A stretch of 64,000 nt of DNA from Culex pipiens pallens. Taxonomy: Eukaryota; Arthropoda; Insecta; Diptera; Culicidae. The translations under genes were made by a program, and so were the position numbers. Each line of letters opens with the position of its first letter. Position 1 is the first letter of the stretch. Positions 46,602 to 58,417 of the stretch are shown piece after piece. The notes beneath the pieces were generated by a model that made no database searches, was not told the DNA's origin, and worked only from the letters and a program-made list of their open reading frames with translations. The DNA lies in the NCBI RefSeq assembly GCF_016801865.2, contig NC_068938.1, forward strand, positions 13,922,746 through 13,986,745, given 5' to 3'.

Positions 46602-47004
46602 GAGGAGAGAGTTTTCTTTTGGAATGAAATCGTGCTGAATTAGATTGTTTGAAATTGATGAAATACACTTAAATGGAAGTCAACATCGTCAGTGTGAAAG
46701 TTATTATTTGCAAATATTTTTAAATTTACAGTCAATCACATATTTACACGCAAGGCTCTGTTCCAACCGTCGTAAAAAAATTGTCCAAATATGTATCCCA
46801 AAAAAAGTTTTCACATGGTTTAATGATGACTCCCTTTAGATTTTTTTTATTTAAATTAAATTTAACTCAAATCTTGATTTCTATAACAGCTCCGTGCGTA
46901 GGAAAGATAACACAAAGTTATAAAAGGAAATAAAAAGTATTTTGCAAATATGCGATACACAAGGTATTGTTTTGATTCGCAAGCTTGCTAAGCAAGGTTG
47001 TTAA
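46602..47004. other. 3' flank of the NDUFS6 gene
   Basis: No canonical AATAAA close to the stop; AATACA near 46661 may serve. 46750-46840 contains a diverged relative of the ATGTATCCCA / CACATGGTTTA repeat ends. No gene. Confidence 0.45.
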
Positions 47005-47232
47005 TCGATAGACATATATCGTCGATAATATTATCGTCTAACGATAATGCTTATCGTTATTTTTATTCCGATAATTCTATCGGCGATAATTTTATCGACG
47101 ATATACTTATATTTAATATATTTCTAAAATTGACTAAAACCAACCAAATTATGTTGAATTTTCAAGCTTCCTATTGGTAAATATTTTTTTGGTAATATGG
47201 TAAGTTTTCAAAGTATAAATACTAAAAAAAAT

Positions 47233-47730
47233 CACAAATACCGTATTTTTTTCGAAAATACTCAAATTTTTATAATTCGATGGATATCAAACGATTCCAA
47301 ATTTTGCATGCATTTACGCTGTTTTAGAGTTTATTGAATGAAATACTTAAATTTTCACAAAATACGGTATTTTCTCGAAAATACTCAATTTTTTTTAATT
47401 CGCAATATGGGTATCAAACGATTTGAAATTTTGCATGCATTTACGATGTTTTAAAGGGGTTTGAATGAATTACTAAATTTTTCATAAAATACCGTATTTT
47501 CTCGAAAATACTCAAATTTTTATGATTCGCAATATGGGTATCAAACGATTCGAAATTTCAAATGCGTTTTAACTGTTTAAGAGCTTTTGGAATGAAATAC
47601 TTAAATTTTCACAAAATACCGTATTTTCTCGAAAATACTAAATTTTTAATGATTCGCAATATGGATATCAAACGATTCTAAAATTTGAATGTATTTTAAC
47701 TGTTTTAGAGTTTTTTTTTAATGAAATGAA
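47233..47730. repeat. Four tandem units of about 125 bp
   Basis: Each unit has ACCGTATTTTCTCGAAAATA, CAATATGGGTATCAAACGAT, GCATGCATTTACGATGTTTT and a TGAATGAAATACTTAAATTT end. Units start near 47233, 47356, 47486 and 47614. Inverted single-unit remnants follow at 47740-48040, giving a foldback whose arms contain the array. Confidence 0.7.
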
Positions 47731-48376
47731 TTTTACCTGTTTTTTCAATACAAAAAACTCTAAAACAGTTGAAATACATGCAAAACTTCAAATCGGTTGA
47801 TACAACAATTTGCAAGAATTTGAAAATTTTTGAGAAAATACGATATTTTGAGAAAATTTTAGTATTTCATTAAAAAAAAACTCTAATCAGTTAAAATAAA
47901 TGCTGAATTTTGAATCGTTTGACACCCATATTGCGAATTATAAAAAAAATGAGTATTTTCGAGAAATTGTTTGATACCCATATTGCGAATTATAAAAATT
48001 TGAGTACTTTCAAAAACATGCTGTATTTTGTAATTTTATTTCAGTATAAATACTTTAAAACTTACCATATTGTCAAAAAAATATTTAATAAGAGGAAGCT
48101 TGAAAATTCAACATAATTTTGCTGCACACAAAGAAAAAATACTGTAAATTTAAAAAGATCGTTCGTTGGATTAAAAGTTCGCGTTGGTGAATATTCGTAG
48201 AAAGTTCAAACTTTTTAATTTAACAGTTGGAAAGTTTTTGATACTACCATGCATTTCTGGAACAAAATCGTTGTATCGGTAAAAGTTTTTTACTTTTATT
48301 ACAAGAAGAAACTTTTTATGGCAACAATAAATAACATTTAACATTACAGTGATGATTTTCGAAAAATGTGATGGAT

Positions 48377-50383
48377 TTTATTTCGCGGCCTTTAGTTTGG
48401 AGCGCGACAGCGATGTAGAGAACAGGGTGGTCTCGTTGCCGACCGTCGTCAGGACAGGCTTGGAGGAGTTGGCCATTGGGTGTTGATTCGGGAAGGGAAG
48501 TCGACGTTTGTCGACTGGGAAGAGAAGCGTCTGAACTGATAGTTCCCGATCACTTCGTCCTCCTTCGAGAATGATACAGATGTTGCCAGTTCACCCGGCC
48601 GAAGCTGCGCCGTCGCGAGTTAAGCGTTTGCTGGCGGGAGTTGCTGAAAGATTTTGAAAGTAAATTAAATTAGCTAGACACTGAACACATTCTCAATACT
48701 CACCGGTGAATTCTTCGGTATTCCAAGTAGATGTTCTTGATCAGGTTCGTCGGATATCGCTCGAACCTCTAGAAGTAATCCGAATGCGACTGCTTCAGGA
48801 CCTGCGGCTTTCGTACAGACGGTCCTTCCAGAACTGGTGGAAACTATTCTTCCGGGTGTTTAGGTTATACTCGTCAAACATGTCACGCACCGAGAAATGG
48901 ACTGCGGACCATCAAGACATCCCACACTGTCCCGTCATCACTTCCGGCACATAATGCTGCTGATGGTCGTAAACCGCCGGCACCGAGTGCACCATCCGCG
49001 CTGACCACCTCCGATCGCTTCTCGTCGTTTCCCTCTTCCGTCGGATCCTTCTCCTCACCGTTAAAATTTACTTTATCGTACTTGTTCAAAAAGCGGATGT
49101 AAATCTGCTCCAACTTCAATCTCGTCTACCCACCCGGGCCACCACCACCGAATACAACCGGTGCAAATTCACATCCGCATAAACGGCGTCCTACAAAAAC
49201 AAACAAAATCAAACTCAAACGCCATCAAACACCCAAGCTTCCTTCTTACCCATTTCGGTCGCGAAACAGCTTCAGATCCGGCAGGAAGCTGGCCTTATCC
49301 TTTTAAAATCAACTTTGCCCTAATCCCCCAACCTTGTTCCGCACCATCCTCCTTCGAAGGTATCCGCGTTCAAGTCCTGGCTGCGGACGCGTTCTGTTTT
49401 GATTGACGTCGTGGACCACCACTCACTAACCACCGAAATCACCTAAACGTTTGTTTACATTTTGGACTTAGACGAACACGGTTTCACGAGAACAACAAAA
49501 TGAAAGAAATTATACAGTCGAATTAAAAGTTAAAACTTTTAAATCAGTTAGCAACGAGATTTTCAAAAACTGTAGCAGTAAAAGCACAGACAAACAGACG
49601 GAACACTCGAGTGCCGAACCATCGTCCTCCAAAAACGGTTATTTCAAATGCAATTTTGTTTCGGCATCCACTCACCCGGCGCTGATGGCGCTGCTGTCGT
49701 GACAGCTCGCCCGTCTATTCTCAGTGTGTGTGAAGCGTGTTTTTGTTTTTAAGTTGAGCGTGAGCACGTGCGAAGCAGCCAATGAGAGCACAAATGTTTA
49801 TGGAATTCTGGAATTCTAACCGTGAATCACAATCCAGGCTTTCCAGGACAAAATTGGGGCAGTCTGCCTGCCGATGTCGAGGTTGCTGCTGAGGCGCCGG
49901 CTACTGCGGAGGAAGCCGGATCCTGTGGTGGAGTTACTCCTTCGGAGCAACCTGCTTACCCTTCGTGGACTGCTGCTCAGATTGCTGCTGCTGGTCGTCC
50001 TTTTGGCGATGTTGCGCCACTCAATCTCTTTTTCTAGTTCTGTTTCGATTTAAATTTTGCGGCAGCGTTTTTTTTTGAATCTTTGCCACTTTTTGCTTTT
50101 GTTGTTTGACGCAACTTAACTTCGCCGTGGACACGTTCCCCGTGGAAATTTCCAAAACGCCCATCGTGGGGATTATTTCCGGTAGGTTTGAATTGGATTT
50201 ATCTATTTCGGCGGCCACTACTGATGTTTTCGTGACCAGGGGCATCTTGTTGATGATGGTGTTAGGTGTAATGATTCGAGGTTTCGGTGGAGGAGAAATC
50301 TTCGACGGGACTTGGTAACAACTGAGAGGACCAGTGATTTGGTCTGTCGTTGCGGTTGTGGTGCGTCGTATGATTTGGCTCAT
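48377..50383 (-). pseudogene. Decayed multi-exon gene remnant inside a transposon-like unit
   Basis: On the minus strand a clean 120-aa frame starts at 50383 (MSQIIRRTTTATTDQITGPL, PLVTKTSVVAAEIDKSNSNL) but stops at 50021-50023. Further down are plausible exon pieces in changing frames: KYDKVNFNGEEKDPTEEG (about 49080), RDMFDEYNLNTRKNSFHQFW (about 48880), and FERYPTNLIKNIYLEYRRIH ending at a GTGAGT donor near 48704. A CTTTCAG acceptor near 48650 follows, and the last is MANSSKPVLTTVGNETTLFS to a stop at about 48377. In-frame stops and shifts make it nonfunctional overall. I do not recognise the parent protein. Retained splice signals argue against a processed retrocopy; its position between inverted ends suggests a captured gene fragment, or a real gene later invaded. 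Confidence 0.45.
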
Positions 50384-50895
50384 AAGGTTCTGCTATTGGA
50401 AACGGAACCAACCCGCCGTCATCTTCGGCCTTTGGTGTTGATTTTTATTCTTTTCATCGAGTAGCAACAACAAAATTATTTCGATCAGCTGTTGATGTTT
50501 ACAATCGTTTAGGCTTGATTGTCTCATGCATACACTGACGTGGCACATGACAGTAATGGGTTTGTATTGGTATGTTTGGGCTGCGCTTCGGCATCAGCTC
50601 ACCATTCAGCGCTGGCGTCGCCGTGATTTGGTGATTTGATGGAGGACGATGGATTTCAAAAATAATGTGTATGGAGAGTCACGTCTGTTTGTCTGTGGTA
50701 AAAGTTTTCATTTTCAAAACAAGAAAAAAACTTTTAATGTAGCAAATTTTAACCACTTTTCAATTCAAAAGTAAGTTACTTTTGTCATTACCATAATATT
50801 TTTTTGTGTGTGGTTTTAGATAATTTTAGAAATATATTTAATATAAGTTATCGTTCATTATCGTCGATAGGATTATTGGAATAACGATAACGATA

Positions 50896-51179
50896 GATCT
50901 AAAAAAGAAAAGAAAAATAATATTCGAGGTACATTAACATTGAATGATGTTTTAAAACCTTTTATTCCATATTTTTAAGATTTTTAAAGGGGAAATTCAA
51001 GCAAATCAACTAAAAACCATGTTATTTATTATTAGCAATTTTTCTTCGATCAAAAACTGTGCTTACTTGTTTTCTTAGTGATTTTATTTTTCATATCTAT
51101 TTTTTACCAGGGAAATAAAGAGTGTACAAATACGAAATTTAAATTTTAACAATAATTTTAACATTCACTACTCGAAACT
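50896..51179. other. Intergenic spacer
   Basis: AT-rich, no feature recognised. Confidence 0.4.
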
Positions 51180-51685
51180 CTTTGTCATTTTGTACCTACT
51201 CGCTTTCAACCCACCGTGCCATTGGTAACCCCTTTGCAAAGCTCCCATCATTGGTAACCTCTTCCACCGAGTTGAAAGCTTTTTCGCGTACGTGACTTTT
51301 GCGCAAAGCTTCGCTCACTGCGCAGGACTGAACTTCTGTTGACAACCTCCCGAGGAGAAGCAGCAGCTCTTTCTAGATTTTTCACTCCCGTTCAGCTGAT
51401 AACTCGATTGTGGCAAGTGTCTGTGCAAATTTGTGCAATTTTCCACCCAAAATTCGCCGTAAAAGTGTTGAGTTTGTGCCCGCAAGTGCGTCGATTGCTT
51501 TGGTGACGAAATTTTACGTGAAATTCGTTGGGAAAAACGCGTGAAAAGTGAACGGATCCAAGTCGCCCCGAGGAAAAGCCTCCCCCGGAAAATTCGTAGC
51601 TAAGAGGCAAAGCCTGCTGAAGAGGAGCAACTTTTTGGCGTGCGCCAGTGTTCTAAAATCCGGTCTCAAAATTTGCGTCGTAAAA
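51180..51685 (+). promoter_or_regulatory. TATA-less promoter and 5' UTR of the HAX1-like gene
   Basis: The sequence becomes GC-richer with GTTCAGCTG (initiator-like, about 51392) and GCGCAAAG words. There is an in-frame ATG at 51548 without a stop before the chosen ATG at 51686, so an N-terminal extension of 46 residues is formally possible. Its Lys/Arg/Ser-rich composition does not look like a domain. Confidence 0.45.
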
Positions 51686-54600
51686 ATGGATCTGTTGAAG
51701 AAGATGATGGGCCTGGACGGTCACAAGGACGAGGACGACGACAAGAGGTAAGCCGGGGGGAACCGGGGTCAACAACAAAATCGGTCAAAACAAAGCAGCA
51801 GCAGTTCCTCTGATGAGCACTTTCGCTCAAGGCTAAAATTGTTTGCCCTCAGCTGGCCTGGCCGACTGCGATGTGCGAAATAACAGCGCCGATGCTGCTG
51901 CTGATGCAAGAAAAGCAACAAAATAAAAAATAAGAGCGAAAGCAGGCAGAGATTACACAATCCCCGGAGAAATGCAATCGATCGATTAGAAGTTTTGCAT
52001 CGCGGTGCTGTTTTTGTTGCTTTGCTTTGTTTCTGTCTCAGCAAGCCGGTTGCATTTTCAGTTGGGAGAAATATTTAATGAATGAAATGAGAAATGAACG
52101 ATTGAAAAAAAAAGTTGGAATAATTCAAATATATTCGTTGCATTATTGCACTTCTTCCACTAATTCTATTCAGATGAAAAGGAAAAAAATACTCTTTGCA
52201 AATATTTGCTTTTAATCTATTTATTATGTATTTATTCTTTGAAATTTAACAAATTTTCTTTGGTTTCTCCATACTCCATCTCTATTCATACAAATTTGAG
52301 GGCTGTCTATAGATCTAACTTGGATTTTTAGCTTTATTTGGAACCATTTGGTTGGTTTATTTATCTCCGTTTTCTATCTTAAAGTTACCTCCTTAACCTG
52401 ATAAAAAGTTGTAAACTTACAGGCTCTCGTCACAAATAAACAATCAATTACAATTACAATTATAGAAAAATACTATGAATGTACAGTCCAGACTCGATTA
52501 TCCGAAGTTCGATTATCCAAAGGTTTGTGATCAAATCACGAACATTTTTTTTCGTTTTTCTTCATTTTCTTGTTCAACATTAAATTCGACTTCTGCGAAC
52601 CTATTTTAGTCAAATTGGAATAGTTGATTAACAAAATGCATTTTTCAAAGTTTCGTCCCCACCATATTGGCCGCAATCTTAGATTTAAAAATTGTAAATC
52701 ACTTTAGAAATATTATCGTGATTCGATTATCCGAAGCCAAATTTTCCCGAGGTCTTCGAATAATCGAGTCTGGACTGTATTCGAAAATCTGTATCTTGAG
52801 AAGAAATGTTCTGTTCTAGGGAAAATATACCCTTTGTAATCAAACACCTATCTTCGTCATATGAAGAGTTTGATACTCGATTAAAGCTTTAAAAATACTT
52901 TTTAGGCTAAAAACTTACCAGCAACAGCACCGCCTCGAGTAAGCACGCAAATTTCAGCCTTACTGACCAAAAAGAGCATGAGCATGAGCATGAGAGACCA
53001 CCCATGGTTGTCCTTCTCCGTTGCTGAACAGGACCGTAATATCCTATCAATACAACCGACCATACGCTTAAACGATCTAATGGTGTTTCCCTTATCAACA
53101 GCATGTATGAATGCGCTGAAAAGATAAAATATCAAGATCATTAAAACTAGATCTGGAGCAAATAGGTAACAATCGTTGGCCACCAACGGCGCCAGCCATG
53201 TCAGTTTGTAGATCTTGCTACAAAGGGTGGGTTCTAGACGATATCCACACCCCCACGTGTGCCGGAAAAACTACTTCTGCTTGGGATTTTGTTAGTGGGA
53301 AAGGGTAATGGCCAGGATTCATCATAAAGGATGATGATGCGACCCAATAATCAATAAATTTTGTTTAATGATGTGATGTTTTATGCATTCTCAAGGCAAA
53401 CAGTCGGAGGATGCGGATGAGATTATTCCCGGTTATTTGGTGTTGAGTTTAGCATAAATGATTCAATCTTAGACAGCCGGCTGTGGAAAGATAAAACCAA
53501 ATAAAATGCGAAAACGCGAAACCGCTCGAACCGAAAAACACACACAAACAAAGACGGAAACGGCAACGAAAATCCGGCTTGTTGACCGCGACGCGAACCG
53601 TTCAAATTCTCCAAAGCAACTCATTTTTGCCTTACTGACCAAAAAGATCAAATTTAATGCATTTTTGATCATCATTTCTAGAGTTTTTTTTTGAAAAGGA
53701 CCTATAAACTATTGTCTTCCATATGTTTATAGGACCTATTCAAAAAAAACTCTAGATTTGCATTTCTATTTTGCGAGACCATTTTCATCACCACCACAAA
53801 CACCACCAGCAGCGCCTGTTGGAGTGAGCCAGTGATGCCAGGAAACTTTCTATAAAAATGCTACTTTTCGTGAGTGTTCGCTTAAAATTGCATCAATTTT
53901 GGCAGCACTAAGCAGACCCAAAAGAGCGCTTGAAGAAAAAAGAACTAAGCTGAAAATAGGAAAATGGGCGTGGGCCAATGCATTCTCGTCTGATTAGAAT
54001 ACATTTGGGGAATTTTTTTTAAGTGCTTGTAAAAGGAATAGAATAACTTCTAGCAAAAGTGAAAATAAACAGAAATGTTCACAAAAAGTTGCTCTACTCG
54101 ATGGTTTACTTGGTTTTAGTAAATTTCAAGGAACACTCCAGATTATCCAGAATCATTCAAACACGACCGCTTATTAGGCTTAAAATGGGTATATTTCCTC
54201 TATTCAAAAACTTTTATTTAAAAATCCAGAAATTAAAAGATCAAAAAATGGCAAATTTCAAAATTTAAGTGTTCTAAGCTTTTGAAATTTGAAAATTCTA
54301 GATTTATAGTATTGTAAAATTCTAATGTTTCAGAATTCCAAAATATTATAATTCAAAAATTATAAAATTCCTTAGTTCTCTTATTTTAAAACTCTAAAGT
54401 AATTAAATTAAGATTAAAGTTTAGAAATTTATAAGTTAAAAAAAAATTAAAGGAACTATAGCTTTAAAGTTCAACAAATTTTATATTCTTTAAATTAAAT
54501 TTTAAAATTCAGAAAATTTAAAATAAATATTATTAAATTTTAAATGTTGCATTTTTTGCCGCCAAGATTGAATATAAATTTTTTTTTCTGTGATTTAAGA

Positions 54601-56606
54601 TAGTTAACAGAAAAAAAGGATAATTTTTGGACATTTTTTTTAGCAATTTGGTCAGAGACACAAATTTTGAGAAAAAATAAATAATTTGTGTGACGATTTT
54701 CGGGAGTGAAAATTTTTCAAGGACTTCGGAAAATTAGTACAAACTTTATTTAAATTGTTCAACCTGGAAGTGGACAAAATCGATCTTTTTTAGGAGCCGC
54801 TCATTTTCGCTCGCTCATAAAAAAGAGCGGTTCTTCTGAACGGCTCTTTCGTTCTTTTTGGATAAAAATGCTATGTTTAAACATGTCGTGTGATTTTATT
54901 ATGTTTTTTATTTATTTATTGGATTTTTATCAATAATTTAAAGAAAAAAGACCATTATTTGCTTGCAAACCATAGGTCGGGCTGTATGGTATTTTGAAGA
55001 AAGTTGCTTTTAATTGTACGAAATTGCGTTTATTTCTGCTAAAATTAAACAAATGCTTATATTTTATTTAGAAATAATATACTGCGAACTCTTTTCTATA
55101 TTCTGATTTTTTCAAAAAAGATATGCCAACCCAACAGAATTTTTGCTCGTGAATCTTACGGGCTATTTAAAAAATCCATGTAAGGCATTTTGAAAGGCTC
55201 AAATTTATATTTGGGTGTGTCTTCACGATCAGTTTTGCTTTGAAAATTTTGCTACATATAATGCTACAATCGGTTGGTAATTCAATTAATATTTCTATAT
55301 AAAAAAAGACAGAAATTGTGGAATCTGTTTATCTTGGAAAGGTTCTTTCAAATGATCTGCGTGTGAAAAAGAACCGCGGCTCTTTTTTGTGAACCATGGC
55401 TCATTCGTCCTTTTCAATGAACCGGCTCTTAGAGCGGCTCGCTCTTTTCTTTTTGCCCACCTCTAGTTCAAACGGTAGATTTGTTTTTTTTTGGCTTTCG
55501 AATATTTTATTAAATTTGATTTTGTTTGAATTTTAAATGTTTTGAACTTAACTATTTTGAAATTTCTAAATTTTTGAATATTTTAAATTTAGAATTTTTA
55601 AATTTTGAATTTTTAAATTTTGAATTTTTAAATTTTGTATTGTTTTTTTTAACTCTACAATTTTTGAAATTCTCTGTTTTTTTAATTCAAATAAGCATAT
55701 CCAATGTATTGGAATTATTCATCAAACATATTGCAAACATTGTTTCCTTGAACGTTTTTTATATGGAGTTTTGCGTTCCTTCCGAGCTCCGTACTAGCCT
55801 TTAAAACACAAAATAATTGTTCGCTTTTTCTTCCCCAAACAGAAAGAAAAAGCCGACCATAAAGGACGAGTTCCGGAAGCCGGTCTGGGTGGAGGAGTAC
55901 GACAGCGACGACGACCTGTTCGACAACCAGAAGGTGTTTGGGGTGCAGATCTTCACCAACCCGCTGGAGATCCAGAAGCACTTTGAGCACCAGATCCAGG
56001 AGATGATGAAGAGCCTGGAGGAGTTTGACGGTAATGAGTGTTAGAATTTGTTACATTTTGAAATATTTATGAATTAAACATATTTTCAGACGTCAACAAG
56101 CCGTTTGACTTTGACCTGAAGCAGGACTTTTTGAAGCCCGGATTTGAGGAGGAAATCAAGAAGGAACTCAAGAAGGAAAAAATGCTGGACACCGATTTGG
56201 ACGGAGAGTGAGTTGAAGAAATTGTGAGGAATTTCGCCAAATTCAATTCAATTTCCCCCTCTTCAGAATCTACCCGGAACAGCTGCACACCCTGTTGCAG
56301 CGCATTTCGCCGGATTTGAAGGAACTGCTACCCAAGAAGAAGCAGCAGCAGCCGGACCAACCCGGAGGACCGTCCACCGGCGTCGCCCAAGGGCCCAAGC
56401 TAAAGTTGACGGACGAGCAAAAGTTTATGGACTGGATTCATGGCATCAAGGGCAACGACGGATCGTCGTCTATGGCGGCCGTTCGTCCACCGGTGCGTCG
56501 TATGCCGCCGCAGCGCTACCACGACGGGATCTTCGAGGGGACATTCCAGGGGCCGCGTATGTTTGGCCAGAGCATCATCTCGCAGACTATTAGGAAGCCG
56601 GATGGG
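51686..56606 (+). CDS. HAX1-like protein, N-terminal four coding exons (3' part outside the window)
   Basis: Exons: 51686-51747, 55843-56030, 56090-56207, 56267-56606; phases agree and total 236 codons, ending at a phase-0 GTAAGG donor. The chain starts MDLLKKMMGL, then an acidic DEDDDKRKKK hinge, KPVWVEEYDSDDDLFDNQKV, a helical stretch (IQKHFEHQIQEMMKSLEEFD), a Lys/Glu-rich region, a Gln/Pro linker and finally PRMFGQSIISQTIRKPDG. That last motif resembles the conserved SISVTKITKPDG(I/V)VEE region of HAX1, and the Asp/Glu-rich early part also fits. HAX1 proteins are mostly mitochondrial or ER-associated anti-apoptotic and mRNA-binding factors. The conserved C terminus after KPDG should begin the next exon; I find none between 56607 and 64000. 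Intron 1 is 4.1 kb and transposon-rich. The family call is moderate; the gene model is strong. Confidence 0.7.
52484..52777. mobile_element. Pogo-like MITE in HAX1-like intron 1
   Basis: CAGTCCAGACTCGATTATCC and its inverse GGATAATCGAGTCTGGACTG (one mismatch, GAATAATC) lie between TA dinucleotides on both sides. Same family as 4449, 38191 and 57635. Confidence 0.85.
52977..53647 (-). mobile_element. Retroposon-like insertion with 19-bp target duplication
   Basis: GCCTTACTGACCAAAAAGA occurs at about 52959-52977 and again at 53630-53648. One edge of the insert is a short GAGCAT tandem repeat (about 52975-52996), which read on the minus strand would be a simple-repeat 3' tail as in some non-LTR elements. 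The interior is GC-richer with no intact ORF. Confidence 0.5.
53678..53757. mobile_element. 80-bp hairpin MITE
   Basis: CTAGAGTTTTTTTTTGAAAA, GGACCTATAAAC, a loop with TGTCTTCCATATG, then GTTTATAGGACC and TTCAAAAAAAACTCTAG: almost perfect pairing. Confidence 0.75.
54780..55470. mobile_element. Element with GAGCGGCTC-rich ends
   Basis: AGGAGCCGCTCATTTTCGCT, AAAGAGCGGTTCTTCTGAAC and GGCTCTTTCGTTCTTT on the left are answered by GAACCGCGGCTCTTTTTTGT and GCGGCTCGCTCTTTTCTTTT on the right. Interior AT-rich, no ORF. Confidence 0.5.
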
Positions 56607-57634
56607 GTAAGGAAATTTAATGATCTTGGTTTTATTTAAATTTCGGGAGGAGTATAATAAGAATATGGACAACAAAGCTGGGGTTAGAAAATGGGAATAC
56701 ATTCGTAGTAAATTTTTTTCGTCTTCTTCGATTCTTTTTCAAACAAAATGAGGTTTAACAATTTTTAATCAAAATTTCATGTTTCGAGATATTGGATTTT
56801 TTACAGGTTTAAATTTAATCAAAGTAACAGTTTTTAGAGAAATGTTGGCAAAAAATCTCAATTTAGAAAAACAGAAAAAATAATATAAAAAGAAAATAAA
56901 TTTAAAAATTCTAAAACCAACATAAAATTATTAAACATCTTAAGGTGAAGCCGTTGATCATTTTCAAAGAAAATTGATCATCACTCTAAAATGCTCTGTA
57001 TTGAGTTCAATTTAACGAATTTGTGAACCAAAATGAACCAGCATGCGCCGGTTGTTGCCTTCTTGAAGCCACTGAAAGAAATTGTGGTCTAAATCAAATG
57101 TGTTTCAAAATTTATATAATTTTGTGGTACAATCATTGACGTCCTAGTTGGCAATCATTGATTTATGACGATTTCCATAACTTTGCATGGAATGGGATAA
57201 TCGTTACCAAAAGGAATCAGCATGTGTAGGGCACTATTCTAAACAACTTGTAGGAGGAATTTTGTCAAAATATTGATACAGACGCAAAATTTATATCTTT
57301 TAACGTTAACGTTTAAAAATTCTGAGTCTTACTTTTTCATAACATAGGGATTTTTATATTTTAAACTTTTTGAACTTAAAAGATTCAGAATTTGAAGAAA
57401 AACATTTTTTTTTATTTAGAATCTTAGAAAGATAGTTTCAGAATTTTGGATTTTTGGAATCTATGATTTTTTGAAAATAAATATGATTTTTTTTAATTTA
57501 AAACTTTTAGAGCTCTAGATTTTTATGTTTTTTAATCAGTAGAATTTCGGAAAAATGAATTTTAGGAATTGTAGATTTTATGGAATTGGGAAGTTTAATT
57601 TTTTTTGGAATCTAGAAATTTTATAATCTTAGTA
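56607..57634. other. Intronic DNA of the HAX1-like gene
   Basis: AT-rich. The next coding exon, expected to begin after KPDG, is not found here or further right in the window. Confidence 0.5.
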
Positions 57635-57957
57635 CAGTCCAGACTTGATTATCCGAAGTTTTGATATTTTTTTATTTTCTTACTTTTAACATCAAACTCG
57701 AGTTCTGTGACCCCATTTTAGTCAAATTTGAATGGTTAATTGCCTATTAAATTAAAAAAATGTCTTTTTTACATTATTTTATCACCGCCATTTTGGCCGC
57801 CATCTTGGATTTAAAAATTCTAAATCACTTTTGAGTAGTTTAAAGGTCGACAATAAAAAATAAGACAACTATTTTTTTTTTGTGATTCGATTTTCCGAAG
57901 ATTTGATTATTCGAAGTGAAATTTTGCCAAGGCCTTCGGAAAAACGAGTCTGGACTA
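57635..57957. mobile_element. Diverged pogo-like MITE
   Basis: CAGTCCAGACTTGATTATCC on the left; the right end, CCTTCGGAAAAACGAGTCTG then GACTATA, is the most decayed of the four copies. Confidence 0.7.
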
Positions 57958-58417
57958 TATTCAATAATTTTAGAATCTTAGTACATATTTAAGAATATCA
58001 GATGTCAGAACTTTTGAGTTAAAATTTTTTTTTCAGAGTGTCAGCATGTTTGGAATTTGAGATTTTTTGAAATTTCATAGTTTCGAAATTTTAGTTTTTT
58101 TTTAATTGTAAATCTGGAGATTTTTTGAAAAGTTCCAATAAACCAAATTTCCAACATTACTTTTGAAATGTAATTTTTCTAATCCTTGTATTTAATTTCT
58201 TCAAATTTCTTCAATCTTTTAATTTTTTTAATTTTTTTTTGTAGGTCTTAGGGGAAATATACCCATTTTAATCACTCTAAGCCGATCGACCAATTCTCAT
58301 CACTTTTGCCGTTTTCCACTATTAAATCAACATTTTCAGATGTATCAGCAATGGAGAGTTGCTTGCTTACTTTTATTTGAGCTATTTATTACTTTGGAAC
58401 AGTCAAAAACACTTTAT

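Larger units (their letters stand above)
47005..50895. mobile_element. Large composite element with inverted ATCGATAA-rich termini
   Basis: The left side, CTTATATTTAATATATTTCT then AAAATTGACTAAAACC (47105-47140), is inverted on the right (GGTTTTAGATAATTTTAGAA then ATATATTTAATATAAG, 50813-50850). Outside both lie clusters of TATCG/CGATA words (47005-47105 and 50850-50895). Inside are a foldback (47150-48118), a tandem array (47233-47730) and an inner unit at about 48125-50812 whose ends read ACACAAAGAAAAAATACTGT and, inverted, ACACAAAAAAATATTATGGT, and which carries gene debris. No transposase is seen. Confidence 0.55.
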
